A stretch of 64,000 bases of DNA, from NCBI RefSeq assembly GCF_900156495.1, contig NZ_FTNT01000006.1, positions 62,001-126,000 on the forward strand. The letters run 5' to 3'. Origin of the DNA: Williamsia sterculiae. GTDB taxonomy: Bacteria > Actinomycetota > Actinomycetes > Mycobacteriales > Mycobacteriaceae. The notes beneath the pieces are model-generated. The model made no database searches. It worked only from the letters and a program-made list of their open reading frames with translations, and was not told the DNA's origin. The stretch's first letter is position 1; every line of letters starts with the position of its first letter. Of this stretch, positions 8,438 to 18,038 are shown piece after piece. A program made the translations under genes and the position numbers.

Positions 8438-9415
8438 TCAGCGCGACTGACGTTCGTTCAACCGCGCCAACATGGCGTTGTACCGCTCCAGGGCCGCGTC
8501 GTCATCGTCGAGGTCGACGTCGCTCGCGCCCTCACCGGCACCGAGCGATTGACGTCGCGCGGACTCGATCCACGACGCACGCCGCGCGGGCCGGTCGTCC
8601 GCTCGTGATCCCTCGGCCTTGATCCACTGCCATGCCACGATGACCAGCAGCGTCATCATCAGCCCGTCACCGCCGAACCACATGATCGCGCCGGCGGCGC
8701 TCTGATCGGCGAGTGCGTCCGGGTTGGCCAATCCACCCGGCGGCCATCCCATGCGGGAATCGGCGAAGCCCGGTGCCTGCTGATGGTCGGTCATCATCAG
8801 GGTGACCCCGACCAGCGTGTCGGGTCCCATCGCCAGCAACAGTGCGAAGAACCGGATCGGGTACGACAGATCATGTCCGCTGAACTCGCCACCGATCAGC
8901 GGCAACAGCAGCAGGTAACCGCTGACCAGGTACAGCACCAACTCCAGGTCGTGCACCCACATGTGCGCGGTCATGGCCTGCTGGAACCCGGTGAGGTGCG
9001 TCATGACCAGCACCGCCGCATAGAGCGGGACACCCACCACCGGCGAGGTCAGCAGCCGGGTGGGCCGGGCGGTCAACACCGCGCGCACCCGTGCGGCCGC
9101 CGCGTCGGGAAGCACCTCCAGTGCCAGTCGGATGGGTTGGGCCAGCACCAGCGGCAAGGGCACCACCGTGATCATCACCAGATGGATGACCATGTGCGCC
9201 CAGAACAGGTGATGACCGAACATGGCGAGGCTGGAGTTCACCGCGACCACCAGGAACAGCATCGCGGCGACCCAGCTGAGGGTCCGCAGAACCGGCCATC
9301 CCGGCCGTCGGGTCGCGGCCCCGAGATAGCCCGCGCTCGCCACCGCCATCAGCGCCCAGACGATCGGGGTGAGGGTCCATGAACCCCAGACCGAGGGTTC
9401 ACCCATGTGCATCAC
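8438..9415 (-). CDS. cytochrome c oxidase assembly factor CtaG-type membrane protein
   Basis: This protein of about 325 residues has at least seven hydrophobic helices and the conserved histidines and methionines of the caa3_CtaG family (FGHHLFWAHMVIHLVM, MTAHMWVHDLELVLYL, DHQQAPGF). The family helps insert copper into haem-copper oxidases or takes up copper. The C-terminal 60 residues are charged and probably cytoplasmic. The GTG at 9415 follows a TAGGGT element by seven bases; ATG codons at 9412 and 9406 are alternatives. Its only same-strand neighbour is the propeller lipoprotein gene upstream. Confidence 0.8.
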   Translation of the reverse strand: MMHMGEPSVWGSWTLTPIVWALMAVASAGYLGAATRRPGWPVLRTLSWVAAMLFLVVAVNSSLAMFGHHLFWAHMVIHLVMITVVPLPLVLAQPIRLALEVLPDAAAARVRAVLTARPTRLLTSPVVGVPLYAAVLVMTHLTGFQQAMTAHMWVHDLELVLYLVSGYLLLLPLIGGEFSGHDLSYPIRFFALLLAMGPDTLVGVTLMMTDHQQAPGFADSRMGWPPGGLANPDALADQSAAGAIMWFGGDGLMMTLLVIVAWQWIKAEGSRADDRPARRASWIESARRQSLGAGEGASDVDLDDDDAALERYNAMLARLNERQSR

Positions 9416-9422
9416 AGCCGCC

Positions 9423-9428
9423 ACCCTA
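9423..9428 (-). promoter_or_regulatory. -10 element, leaderless promoter of the CtaG-type gene
   Basis: TAGGGT on the minus strand is seven bases before the GTG at 9415. It lies in the short gap after the lipoprotein gene, so ctaG may have its own start of transcription. Confidence 0.4.
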
Positions 9429-9440
9429 CGCCCGCGCGGG

Positions 9441-10517
9441 TCACGGCAGCTGATCCGGCGGGATGATCTCGATGGCGCTGTCTGCACCGGCCGCACTACC
9501 GGTGACCAGCACCGATCCACTCTTCGGATCCACTGCGACCGAGTTGGGCTGACGCGCGGTCGGCAGGTGCCCGATCACCTTCGGCGCGGTCGGATCCGCC
9601 AGATCGATCACGGTGAGTCGGTTGTCGGCGCTGCCCGCCACGTAGAGCCGCCTGCGTTTCTGGTCGTAGGCCAGGCCGTAGGGTTTGCCGGCCACCGGGA
9701 TCGCCGCGACGTCCTCGATCTGCGGGGTGATCCGCTCGATGAGGACGGCGTCGCCGTCGGTGTCGGCCAGCGCGACCATCGAGCGATCGGTGGCGACCAC
9801 ATGGGTCAGCCGATCCCCGATCCGGCGTTGCGCGACCTGTTGCGTCCTCGCGGCGTCGTACACCCAGACACCGTTGCCCTGGACGTCGGCGACGACGGCA
9901 TAGTCGCCCACCGGCGCCACCCCACCGGGCTGCGGCGGCCCGGCGGGCAGCGACTTCACCACCTTCCCGTCGCGCAGGAAGATGACGCCACCGCCGTGCT
10001 CGTTGGTCACCACCGAGGTGCCGTCGGCGGTGCGGATCACGTCGTGCGGGGTCTCGCCGACGTTGCCGACCCGCGAGCCGATCGTGCCGTCGGTGGTCAA
10101 GAACTCGACCACCTCGTTGGTCTGTTCCAGTCCCGCGAGCACCGGACCGTTCGGTCCGGCCAGCGCGAGGTGACGCGGTGCGCCCTGGGTGGGGACGGTC
10201 TTCCGAACGGTCCCGGTGGCGGCGTCGAACAGCACCAGCGCATCGGGGCGCCGCACCCCGACCACGGCGTTGCCGTCCGCGTCGACGACCAGCCCTTCCG
10301 GCTCGTTGCCGACCCTCACGACCCGGCCCGCGGGCGGGGTGGCCAACGCCGGCGCGACCCCGGGTTCCGCGGCAACGGCCGTGGGTGACGCGGGTGACGA
10401 CGGCGCGGACGGACCGGATCCCGCGTCGGAGCAACCCGCGACGACCGTCACCACCGCGACGCCGGTCGCCGCCACCGCCACCGCTGTTCGTCGTCCTCGG
10501 GTCCGTGTCAGTGCCAT
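9441..10517 (-). CDS. secreted beta-propeller (YVTN/NHL-like) lipoprotein
   Basis: This 358-residue lipoprotein has an Arg-rich N-terminus, a hydrophobic stretch and a lipobox VAGC with Cys29, so it should be anchored to the outer face of the membrane. The mature part shows repeated blade-like units such as EGLVVDADGNAVVGVRR, YGLAYDQKRRRLYVAGSADNRL and NSVAVDPKSGSVLV, typical of YVTN or NHL propellers. Such proteins usually bind ligands or partners rather than catalyse. A TAGGGT element six bases before the ATG suggests leaderless transcription. The ligand is unknown. Confidence 0.8.
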   Translation of the reverse strand: MALTRTRGRRTAVAVAATGVAVVTVVAGCSDAGSGPSAPSSPASPTAVAAEPGVAPALATPPAGRVVRVGNEPEGLVVDADGNAVVGVRRPDALVLFDAATGTVRKTVPTQGAPRHLALAGPNGPVLAGLEQTNEVVEFLTTDGTIGSRVGNVGETPHDVIRTADGTSVVTNEHGGGVIFLRDGKVVKSLPAGPPQPGGVAPVGDYAVVADVQGNGVWVYDAARTQQVAQRRIGDRLTHVVATDRSMVALADTDGDAVLIERITPQIEDVAAIPVAGKPYGLAYDQKRRRLYVAGSADNRLTVIDLADPTAPKVIGHLPTARQPNSVAVDPKSGSVLVTGSAAGADSAIEIIPPDQLP

Positions 10518-10523
10518 GCCCCG

Positions 10524-10529
10524 ACCCTA
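10524..10529 (-). promoter_or_regulatory. -10 element, leaderless promoter of the propeller lipoprotein gene
   Basis: TAGGGT on the minus strand is six bases before the ATG at 10517. Confidence 0.45.
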
Positions 10530-10602
10530 CTGATGCGCACGTCACACCCCCGGCGCACGCGTTCCCGGAATCGAATCACGCCATCACCCGTTGCAGCGCA
10601 GC

Positions 10603-11688
10603 GTGACCATTCCTGACGTTTTCCAGCCGCTCCGACTCCGTTCGCTGACCGTGCCCAACCGGATCTGGTTGTCACCCATGTGTCAGTACAGCTGTGTCGC
10701 CGAGGACGGTGTGCCCACCGATTGGCATCTCGTCCATCTCGGTGCACGCGCGACCGGTGGCTTCGGCCTGGTGATGACCGAAGCCGCGGCGGTGACCGCG
10801 GCCGGACGTATCAGCCCGCAGGACGCCGGCATCTGGAACGACGACCAGGCCGCCGCGTGGCGTCGGATCACCGACTTCGTGCACGACAGGGGTGCGGTCA
10901 GCGCGGTCCAGCTCGCCCACGCCGGCCGCAAGGCGTCCACCTACTCTCCCTTCGCCGGACGCGAGGGCAGTGTTCCCGCGTCCGAGGGCGGCTGGACCGC
11001 CTATGCGCCGTCGGCGGTGGCGTTCGACGGGTACGACACCCCGACCGCACTCGGCACCGACCAGATCGCCGAGGTGGTGGCGGCATTCGCCGACGCCGCC
11101 CGACGCGCCGACTCCGCGGGGTTCGACGTGGTGGAGATCCATGCGGCCCACGGATATCTGCTGCACGAGTTCCTCTCGCCGTTGTCCAACACCCGCGACG
11201 ACGCCTACGGCGGTGGCTTCGACGGGCGTACGCGCATCGTCGTGGAGGTCGCCGATGCGGTCCGCGCGGTCTGGCCGGCGGAGAAACCGCTGTTCGTGCG
11301 CCTGTCTGCCACCGACTGGGTCGACGACGGATGGTCGGCCGCCGAGAGCGGCAAACTCGCCGCGGTGCTGGCCGACCACGGGGTCGATCTGATCGACGTG
11401 TCCACCGGCGGCAACGTGCTCGCCGATATTCCCGTCGGTCCCGGCTATCAGGTCGAATTCGCCGAATCGGTGCACAGCGAATCCGGATTACCCACGGCCG
11501 CAGTCGGTCTGATCACCGATCCGGAGCAGGCCGAGGAGATCGTCGCCCGCGGCGACGTGGCGGCGGTGTTGCTGGCCCGTGCGGCGCTACGGGAACCCGG
11601 GTGGCCGCAGCGTGCCGCACACGAACTCGGTGTGCCGGCCGACCGGGCCCCGTACCCACCGCAGTACGCGCGGGGCGCCTGGCGCTGA
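10603..11688 (+). CDS. NADH:flavin oxidoreductase, old yellow enzyme family (YqjM-like)
   Basis: The product (361 aa) is an FMN-dependent ene-reductase. WLSPMCQYS near the N-terminus carries the cysteine that tunes the flavin in the thermophilic-like YqjM subgroup. LAHAGRKAS and EIHAAHGYLLHEFLSP are the flavin and substrate histidine regions, and GLITDPEQAEEIVARGDVAAVLLAR is the C-terminal phosphate-binding part. The GTG at 10603 gives the usual family N-terminus; a TTG at 10591 is possible and neither has a clear ribosome binding site. The natural substrate, an alpha,beta-unsaturated carbonyl, cannot be specified. Confidence 0.88.
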   Translation: MTIPDVFQPLRLRSLTVPNRIWLSPMCQYSCVAEDGVPTDWHLVHLGARATGGFGLVMTEAAAVTAAGRISPQDAGIWNDDQAAAWRRITDFVHDRGAVSAVQLAHAGRKASTYSPFAGREGSVPASEGGWTAYAPSAVAFDGYDTPTALGTDQIAEVVAAFADAARRADSAGFDVVEIHAAHGYLLHEFLSPLSNTRDDAYGGGFDGRTRIVVEVADAVRAVWPAEKPLFVRLSATDWVDDGWSAAESGKLAAVLADHGVDLIDVSTGGNVLADIPVGPGYQVEFAESVHSESGLPTAAVGLITDPEQAEEIVARGDVAAVLLARAALREPGWPQRAAHELGVPADRAPYPPQYARGAWR

Positions 11689-11784
11689 GATGAACCGCGG
11701 CACGGAAAACCGTTGGCGGATGGTCGGGTCCAGGAGCACACTCATCGGTGTTCCTGAACCGACCACTCCGAGAGGATACCCGTC

Positions 11785-12969
11785 ATGCCCGTCCGCGTCG
11801 GCGACCACAAGTTGCTGAGCTTCGCTTCCAGCGTCGACGACAACACCATCGCCCAGGCGCTGGAGACCGCGTCGATGCCGTTCGTCCACCCGCACGTCGC
11901 CCTGATGCCCGATGCCCACTTCGGCCTCGGGTCGGCGGTCGGCACCGTCATCCCCACCGTCGACGCGGTGATCCCGGCCGCGGTCGGGGTCGACATCGGA
12001 TGCGGCATGATCGCGGCTCGTACCACGTTGACCCACAACGACATCGCCGACCGCGATCTCGCCGCCCTGCGGAAGTCGATCGAGTCGGCGATCCCGCTGT
12101 CACCGGGCAACTACAACAGCAACCTGGGACGGTACGCCTTCACACAGGGGCGGGTGGCGGCCCTGGAGACCATGGCCACCGAACGCGGTGTGGATCTGGG
12201 TCACTCACCCAAGTGGCGTGAGCAGCTCGGATCGCTGGGCGGGGGCAACCACTTCATCGAGCTGTGCCTCGACGAGGCTGACACGGTCTGGATGTTCCTG
12301 CACTCGGGTAGCCGTGGGGTGGGTAACAGAATCGCCAAGCGGCACATCAAGCGAGCTCAGAAGCTGTGCAGACAGTGGCACATCACCCTGCCCAACGACG
12401 ACCTCGCCTACCTGCCCACGGGTACCCCCGATCTCGAGGTGTACCTGCGGGATCTGGCCTGGGCGCAGGCCTTCGCGTTCGAGAACCGGGCCGAGATGAT
12501 GGACCGGTTCCGTCAGGCGTTGGCGCACTGGTCGGGTCGGACGGTCGACGAGCTCGAGGTCGACCGGGTGAACTGCCACCACAACTACACCGTCCGCGAG
12601 CGCCACGGAGGCAAGGATGTGTGGCTGACCAGGAAGGGTGCGGTCGACGCCCACGAGGGTGTGCGTGCGGTGATCCCCGGTTCGATGGGATCGCGGTCGT
12701 ATGTGGTGCGCGGCAAGGGCAACGCCGCGGGTCTGTGCTCGGCACCGCACGGTGCGGGTCGCAGGTTCTCGCGTCGCGAGGCGCGGGCCCGGTTCACCGC
12801 CGACGATCTCGCGGAGGCCATGGCCGGTATCGAGTACCGCCACGGGGACGCCTGGGTCGACGAGATCCCGGCCGCCTACAAGGACATCGATCAGGTGATG
12901 GCCGATGCCGTCGACCTCGTCGAGGTCGAGTACACGCTACGGCAGATCTTGAACGTCAAGGGCACCTGA
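11785..12969 (+). CDS. rtcB: RNA-splicing ligase RtcB
   Basis: RtcB (394 aa here) is a GTP- and Mn-dependent ligase that joins 2',3'-cyclic phosphate or 3'-phosphate RNA ends to 5'-OH ends. It shows MPDAHFGLGSAVGTVIPT, the metal-binding cysteine in VGVDIGCGM, SLGGGNHFIEL, HSGSRGVGN, the metal histidines in NCHHNY, and the guanylylated histidine in CSAPHGAGRRFSRREA. GAGAGG precedes the ATG. No RtcA, archease or regulator is encoded beside it, so the gene stands alone. RNA repair after damage or toxin cleavage is the expected role, though that is inference. Confidence 0.93.
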   Translation: MPVRVGDHKLLSFASSVDDNTIAQALETASMPFVHPHVALMPDAHFGLGSAVGTVIPTVDAVIPAAVGVDIGCGMIAARTTLTHNDIADRDLAALRKSIESAIPLSPGNYNSNLGRYAFTQGRVAALETMATERGVDLGHSPKWREQLGSLGGGNHFIELCLDEADTVWMFLHSGSRGVGNRIAKRHIKRAQKLCRQWHITLPNDDLAYLPTGTPDLEVYLRDLAWAQAFAFENRAEMMDRFRQALAHWSGRTVDELEVDRVNCHHNYTVRERHGGKDVWLTRKGAVDAHEGVRAVIPGSMGSRSYVVRGKGNAAGLCSAPHGAGRRFSRREARARFTADDLAEAMAGIEYRHGDAWVDEIPAAYKDIDQVMADAVDLVEVEYTLRQILNVKGT

Positions 12970-12974
12970 GCAGA

Positions 12975-13009
12975 GGACCGGCGCCGCACCACCCGTGCGG
13001 CGCCGGTCC
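12975..13009. terminator. bidirectional terminator between rtcB and ilvD
   Basis: A perfect 14-bp GC-rich stem (12975-12988 with 12996-13009) encloses a 7-base loop, just after the rtcB stop and just after the ilvD stop on the other strand. There is no T tract, as is common in actinobacteria. It can serve both convergent genes. Confidence 0.8.
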
Positions 13010-13028
13010 GCGTCAGCCCAATTCGCCG

Positions 13029-14759
13029 TCAGGCCAGTACGGCTCCCCCGGACGCCGAGCCCACCAACTTGCTGTACTTGGCCAGCACTCCGCGGGAATA
13101 GCGCTGCGGCAACGGTGTCCAGCCCTCGCGGCGACGCTCGAGCTCGGCCTCCTCGACCAGCACGTCGAGGGTGCCCTTGCCGACATCCAGACGGATCCGG
13201 TCACCGTCGGAGACGAAGGCGATCGGACCGGCATCGACGGCTTCCGGCGCCACGTGACCCACGCACAGACCGGTGGTGCCACCGGAGAAACGACCGTCGG
13301 TGAGCAGCAGCACGTCCTTACCCAGGCCTGCGCCCTTGATGGCACCGGTGATGGCGAGCATCTCCCGCATCCCCGGACCGCCCTTCGGCCCCTCGTACCG
13401 GATCACCACCACGTCTCCGTGGGTGATGGTCCCGTTCTCCAGCGCGTCCATCGCGGCGCGTTCGCGCTCGAACACCCGTGCCGTGCCCTCGAAGACGTCG
13501 GAATCGAATCCGGCCGACTTGACCACCGCACCACCGGGCGCGAGCGTGCCCTTGAGGATGGTGATCCCGCCGGTGGGGTGGATCGGGTCCTGCATCGCGC
13601 GCAGCACCTTGCCGTCGGGGTCCGGCGGGGCGATGTGCGCGAGGTTCTCGGCCATGGTCCGACCGGTGACGGTGAGACAATCCCCGTTCAGCAGTCCGGC
13701 GTCGAGCAGTGCCTTCATCACCACGGGCACGCCTCCGATGCCGTCGACGTCGGTCATCACGTGCTTGCCGAACGGCTTGACGTCGGCGAGGTGCGGGACG
13801 CGCGAGCCGATCCGGGTGAAGTCGTCGAGGCTGAGTTCCACCTCCGCCTCGTTGGCGATGGCCAGCAGATGCAGCACCGCATTGGTGGACCCCCCGAACG
13901 CCATCACCACTGCAATGGCGTTCTCGAACGCCTCCTTGGTGAGGATGTCGCGTGCGGTGATGCCGCGGCGCAGCAACTCCACCACCGCCACCCCACTCGC
14001 CTGCGCGAATCCGTCGCGTCGACGATCAGGGGCCGGCGGGGAAGCGCTGCCCGGCAACGACATTCCCAGCGCCTCTGCGGCGCTGGCCATGGTGTTCGCG
14101 GTGTACATGCCGCCGCACGCACCCTCGCCCGGACAGATCGCGCGTTCGATGGTGTCCACGTCGTCGCGAGACATCAGACCCCGACTGCAGGCGCCGACCG
14201 CCTCGAAGGCATCGATGATGGTGACCTGATGTTCCGAACCGTCGGACAGTGTCGCGTACCCGGGCAACGTGGATCCCGCGTACAGGAAGACGCTGGCCAG
14301 GTCGAGGCGTGCGGCCGCCATCAACATTCCCGGCAGTGACTTGTCGCATCCCGCGAGCAGCACCGACCCGTCCAGTCGTTCGGCACTCATCACCGTCTCC
14401 ACCGAGTCGGCGATCACCTCGCGGGAGACCAGTGAGAAGTGCATGCCCTCATGGCCCATCGAGATGCCGTCGGAGACGGAGATGGTGCCGAACTCCAGCG
14501 GGTAGCCACCGGCGTCGCGCACCCCCACCTTGACCGCCTTGGCCAGACGCTCCAACGACAGGTTGCACGGGGTGATCTCGTTCCAGGACGACGCCACCCC
14601 GATCTGGGATTTCTGCCAGTCGTCGTCACCCATGCCGACCGCCCGCAACATGCCGCGGGCGGCGGTCTTCTCCAGGCCGTCGGTGACGTCGCGACTGCGG
14701 GGCTTGACGTCCGCGGAGAGGTCGTCGGATTCAGGGGTGTCGCCGGGCTGCTGCGTCAT
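13029..14759 (-). CDS. ilvD: dihydroxy-acid dehydratase (branched-chain amino acid synthesis)
   Basis: IlvD (576 aa) converts dihydroxy-isovalerate and dihydroxy-methylvalerate to the 2-oxo acids that give valine, leucine and isoleucine. Diagnostic motifs are present: [10 protein letters not shown], the iron-sulfur cysteines in [11 protein letters not shown] and [15 protein letters not shown], and the C-terminal [23 protein letters not shown]. Length is normal. TAGCCT six bases before the ATG suggests a leaderless mRNA. The other ilv genes are not in this window. Confidence 0.95.
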   Translation of the reverse strand: MTQQPGDTPESDDLSADVKPRSRDVTDGLEKTAARGMLRAVGMGDDDWQKSQIGVASSWNEITPCNLSLERLAKAVKVGVRDAGGYPLEFGTISVSDGISMGHEGMHFSLVSREVIADSVETVMSAERLDGSVLLAGCDKSLPGMLMAAARLDLASVFLYAGSTLPGYATLSDGSEHQVTIIDAFEAVGACSRGLMSRDDVDTIERAICPGEGACGGMYTANTMASAAEALGMSLPGSASPPAPDRRRDGFAQASGVAVVELLRRGITARDILTKEAFENAIAVVMAFGGSTNAVLHLLAIANEAEVELSLDDFTRIGSRVPHLADVKPFGKHVMTDVDGIGGVPVVMKALLDAGLLNGDCLTVTGRTMAENLAHIAPPDPDGKVLRAMQDPIHPTGGITILKGTLAPGGAVVKSAGFDSDVFEGTARVFERERAAMDALENGTITHGDVVVIRYEGPKGGPGMREMLAITGAIKGAGLGKDVLLLTDGRFSGGTTGLCVGHVAPEAVDAGPIAFVSDGDRIRLDVGKGTLDVLVEEAELERRREGWTPLPQRYSRGVLAKYSKLVGSASGGAVLA

Positions 14760-14765
14760 GGGTTC

Positions 14766-14771
14766 AGGCTA
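14766..14771 (-). promoter_or_regulatory. -10 element, leaderless promoter of ilvD
   Basis: TAGCCT on the minus strand is six bases before the ATG at 14759. No attenuator-like leader is visible. Confidence 0.45.
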
Positions 14772-14841
14772 CGTCCATGGGTCCGGGCGTGGTCACAGCC
14801 CAGGATGCCGGCCACCCCCGCCGACCGAACACCGTCACGTT

Positions 14842-14860
14842 GTCGGTTAGCCTTACCTAC
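14842..14860 (+). promoter_or_regulatory. IdeR/DtxR-type iron box upstream of the iron-uptake operon
   Basis: The 19-mer GTCGGTTAGCCTTACCTAC matches 15 of 19 positions of the IdeR/DtxR consensus TTAGGTTAGSCTAACCTAA, by my own alignment. It lies 64 bases before the ATG of the binding-protein gene. Binding of the Fe(II)-regulator would repress the operon in iron-replete cells. IdeR itself is not encoded in the window. Confidence 0.7.
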
Positions 14861-14923
14861 CTAGTGGATCCATAGATCGCGGTCCGAGTGCGCACAATCG
14901 AAGGTGAAGGTGAGTCGACCCCC

Positions 14924-15931
14924 ATGCTCCGACGTCTCTGCACCGTGCTGTCCATCTCCACCGTGGGCGCGGCCCTGCTGGCCGGATGCGGCACCGCCAC
15001 CGACGAGAATCCCACGCCGTCGGCCTCGGGTTCCGCCGAGCCCGGGGCTTTCCCGGTCTCCATCCCGACGGCCTTCGGCGATGTCACCATCGACAAACGC
15101 CCACAGCGGGTGGTCGCCCTGGGCTGGAGCGACGCCGAGACCGCGTTGTCGCTCGGCGTACAACCCGTCGGTGAGGCGGACTGGTTGGCCGTCGGAGGCG
15201 ACGGTCTGGGTGCCTGGGTACCCGAGAAGTACACCTCGTCGCCCACCAAGATCGGCACCCTGGAACCCGACACCGAGGCCATAGCGGCGCTGAACCCCGA
15301 CCTCATCCTGGACACCCGGTCGTCGGGCTCCAAGCAGCGTCACGACCAACTGGCCGAGCTGGGTGTGCCGGTGGTGGAGATGCCCTCGGGCGGCGACAAC
15401 TACAAGACCACCTGGCGCCAACAGCTGAAGATGATCGGTGCGGCCCTCGGCGCCCCGCGGGCCGCGGCGGCGAAGCAGGCAGAGATGGAGGGCCGTTTCG
15501 CGCGGGCCCGCCAACAGTATCCACAGTTGCAGGGGGCGACGGTGGTGTCCGGGGCGCGTAACACACTGGGCGAGTACGCCGCCTACACCGGTGATTCCGG
15601 TCGTCTCGCGTTTCTCAAGGAACTGGGCATGGTCAACGCGCCGCAGATCGAGTCCCAGCCGACCAAGAGCTTCTCGGTGCCCATCTCTCGGGAGAAGATG
15701 AACCTCCTGGACGCCGACGTGACCGTCATGCAGCCGATCTCCGCGGATGCCACCGCCATCGCCGATGATCCGTTGTGGGGCGCGGTCCCGTCCGTCGCGG
15801 CGGGCCGTGGGGTGCTGCTCGACGATCGCAACGTGTCGCAGGCCTTCTCCAGCGCCTCGGTCGCCGGCTGGGAGTACGCCTTGGCGCGAACCGTGCAGCG
15901 CCTGGCCGACGCCGCGGCGAAGGCGCGGTGA
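14924..15931 (+). CDS. iron-siderophore (or haem) ABC transporter substrate-binding lipoprotein
   Basis: The 335-residue binding protein has a signal peptide and lipobox LAGC with Cys22, followed by a type III (FecB/FepB-like) periplasmic-binding fold: TIDKRPQRVVALGWSDAET near the N-terminus, IAALNPDLILDTRSSG, and a C-terminal SSASVAGWEYALARTVQRL. It captures ferric siderophore or haem and delivers it to the permeases encoded downstream. The ATG at 14924 gives a clean signal peptide; a GTG at 14888 in the same frame is less likely. It is the first gene of a four-gene operon with overlapping stops and starts. Confidence 0.88.
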   Translation: MLRRLCTVLSISTVGAALLAGCGTATDENPTPSASGSAEPGAFPVSIPTAFGDVTIDKRPQRVVALGWSDAETALSLGVQPVGEADWLAVGGDGLGAWVPEKYTSSPTKIGTLEPDTEAIAALNPDLILDTRSSGSKQRHDQLAELGVPVVEMPSGGDNYKTTWRQQLKMIGAALGAPRAAAAKQAEMEGRFARARQQYPQLQGATVVSGARNTLGEYAAYTGDSGRLAFLKELGMVNAPQIESQPTKSFSVPISREKMNLLDADVTVMQPISADATAIADDPLWGAVPSVAAGRGVLLDDRNVSQAFSSASVAGWEYALARTVQRLADAAAKAR

Positions 15932-16980
15932 CGACGCAGTTCGCTGACACGGCACGGGTGGCACACCCGGAGTCGCCGCCACGTCGACGCCACACCTGGT
16001 CCACCGCAGTCGTGTCGGTGGCCCTGCTGGCCGTCGCGGTGGTGCTGAGTCTGGCCGTCGGTGCCGGTTCGGTTCCACCGTCGACCATCTGGGATGTGCT
16101 GCGCGGTGCGCATCCCGCCGGTCCGGCGGCGCTCGTCGTCACCGAGGTGCGCGTCCCTCGCACCCTCATCGCGATCCTGGCGGGTTGCGCGCTCGGGGTG
16201 GCAGGGGTGATCGCCCAAGGTGTCACCCGCAATCCGATCGCCGAGCCCGGACTTCTCGGCCTGAACAGTGGGGCGTCGCTCGCGGTGGTGTTGGCCATCG
16301 CCGCGTTCGGCCTCGATTCGGTGAACGCGTACGTGTGGTTCGGCTTCGCGGGTGCCGCCGTCGCCGCGTTGATCGTCGCCGGTGTCGCCGGTCTGGGCCG
16401 GCGCGCCACGGTGACCCCGGCGACGCTTGCGCTGGCCGGTGCGGCGTTGGCCGCCGGAGCGGGTTCGGTGACCACCGTGTTGCTGCTGACCGACCCCACG
16501 TCGTTCGACGACTACCGGTTCTGGCAGGTCGGATCGGTGGCCGGCCGTGACCTCTCGGTGGCGACGCAGGTCGCACCGTTCGTGGCCATTGGTCTGGTGG
16601 TGGCCATGACCTGCGGCACACGACTCAACGCACTGGTGCTCGGTGACGAGGTCGCCCGGTCGTTCGGACGCCGCGTGGGCGTCGACCGGGCCGTCTGCGG
16701 TGTGGCCCTGGTGATCCTGTCCGGCTCGGCGACGGCCGCGGCCGGACCGATCGCCTTCGTGGGTCTGGCCGTCCCCCACCTGGTGCGTCGGTTGGCGGGC
16801 ACCGATCATCGAGGTGTGCTCCCGCTGGCCGCGCTGGCCGGGCCGACGCTGCTACTGCTCGCCGATGTCATCGGCCGGGTGATCGCCCCACCCGGGGAGG
16901 TACAGGCAGGCATCGTCAGTGCGGTGATCGGCGTACCGCTGTTCGTGGTGTTGATCCGACGCCAACGGTTCATGCGATGA
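15928..16980 (+). CDS. FecCD-family iron(III)-siderophore ABC permease, subunit 1
   Basis: This 350-residue membrane protein has about nine or ten hydrophobic helices. Family motifs are VRVPRTLIAILAGCALGVAG, NPIAEPGLLGLNSGAS, SGSATAAAGPIAFVGLAVPHLVRR (which contains the cytoplasmic loop contacting the ATPase), and PGEVQAGIVSAVIGVPLFV. It forms half of the transmembrane channel with the next gene product. The GTG at 15928 overlaps the TGA of the binding-protein gene (GTGA). Confidence 0.9.
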   Translation: MTTQFADTARVAHPESPPRRRHTWSTAVVSVALLAVAVVLSLAVGAGSVPPSTIWDVLRGAHPAGPAALVVTEVRVPRTLIAILAGCALGVAGVIAQGVTRNPIAEPGLLGLNSGASLAVVLAIAAFGLDSVNAYVWFGFAGAAVAALIVAGVAGLGRRATVTPATLALAGAALAAGAGSVTTVLLLTDPTSFDDYRFWQVGSVAGRDLSVATQVAPFVAIGLVVAMTCGTRLNALVLGDEVARSFGRRVGVDRAVCGVALVILSGSATAAAGPIAFVGLAVPHLVRRLAGTDHRGVLPLAALAGPTLLLLADVIGRVIAPPGEVQAGIVSAVIGVPLFVVLIRRQRFMR

Positions 16981-18038
16981 GCACCGTCATGACCGACCTG
17001 CCCGACGATCGTGCCATCTCGGTGATGGCCGACTCACGACGCAGGCGCGCCCGCCGGTTGTGCGTGTCGGGTCTGATCATCGCCCTGCTGCTGGTGGCGG
17101 TGTTCGTGGTGACGCTGTCAGTCGGTACGCAGCGGATGACGTTCGGCGATGTGGTGTCCACACTGGTGGGTCAGGGCACCACGAGAACCGACCTGGTGGT
17201 GCTGCGGCTGCGGATGCCACGGGCGCTGACGTCGATGTTCGTCGGCGCCGCACTGGGATTGGCCGGTGCGGTCTTCCAACGGGTGTTGCGCAACACCCTG
17301 GCCAGCCCCGATGTCGTCGGCATCGGCGCGGGTGCGGCCGTCGGCGCGGTCACCGCCAGTGTCACGTTGGGACTGTCGGGAGCGGCGGTCTCGGGGTCCG
17401 CCGTGGTCGGCGCCGTGGTCGCGGCTGCGGTCATCATGGGATTGGCCCGCAAGGACGGATTGCAGGATTCGCGATTCGTCCTCATCGGCGTCGGCATCAG
17501 TTCGGTGCTGATGGCAATCGTGTCGTACCAGATGATCCGGGCGTCGCTGACGTCGGCGCAGCAGAGCCTGGTGTGGCTGACCGGCAGCGTGGCCAAGGCG
17601 ACATGGTCCAGCACGGTCCCGTTGATCGTGTCGTGTGCGGTCCTGATCCCGGCCGCCGCGATCGGTTGCGCCGTGGTGCTTCCCCGGCTGGAGCTCGGCG
17701 ACGACCTGGCCATCGGATTGGGTCTGGGCGTCGCTCGCGCGCGGGTGGGCCTGATCGTCGTGGGTGTGTTGCTGGTCGCCACCGCGGTCGCCGCGGCGGG
17801 GCCGGTTTCCTTCGTGGCGTTGATGTCCGGGCCCACCGCCGCGCGGATCGCCGGCCCGGGGCGCGGTTCGGTGCTGCACGCCGCCGGTATCGGCGCTCTG
17901 CTGATCTCGGTGTCCGATCTCGTCGCTCGTCATCTCATCGCCGACGTCGCGTTACCCGTCGGCGTGGTCACCGGCGCCCTCGGTGCGCCCTACATGTTGT
18001 GGTTGCTCGCCCGCACCCGCTCCGGAGGTACTCCATGA
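16977..18038 (+). CDS. FecCD-family iron(III)-siderophore ABC permease, subunit 2
   Basis: The second permease half has 353 residues, a similar helix pattern, LRMPRALTSMFVGAALGLAG, NTLASPDVVGIGAGAAVG and TAVAAAGPVSFVALMSGPTAARIAG. It differs from its partner by the sequence LMSGPTAARI where subunit 1 has LAVPHLVRRL, as in FecC/FecD pairs. ATG overlaps the preceding TGA (ATGA), so the two halves should be made in equal amounts. Confidence 0.9.
   Translation: MSTVMTDLPDDRAISVMADSRRRRARRLCVSGLIIALLLVAVFVVTLSVGTQRMTFGDVVSTLVGQGTTRTDLVVLRLRMPRALTSMFVGAALGLAGAVFQRVLRNTLASPDVVGIGAGAAVGAVTASVTLGLSGAAVSGSAVVGAVVAAAVIMGLARKDGLQDSRFVLIGVGISSVLMAIVSYQMIRASLTSAQQSLVWLTGSVAKATWSSTVPLIVSCAVLIPAAAIGCAVVLPRLELGDDLAIGLGLGVARARVGLIVVGVLLVATAVAAAGPVSFVALMSGPTAARIAGPGRGSVLHAAGIGALLISVSDLVARHLIADVALPVGVVTGALGAPYMLWLLARTRSGGTP

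Noticed and set aside
12366-14339. A 657-codon plus-strand frame
   Set aside because: It covers the end of rtcB, the terminator hairpin and the antisense of ilvD; both real genes are unambiguous.
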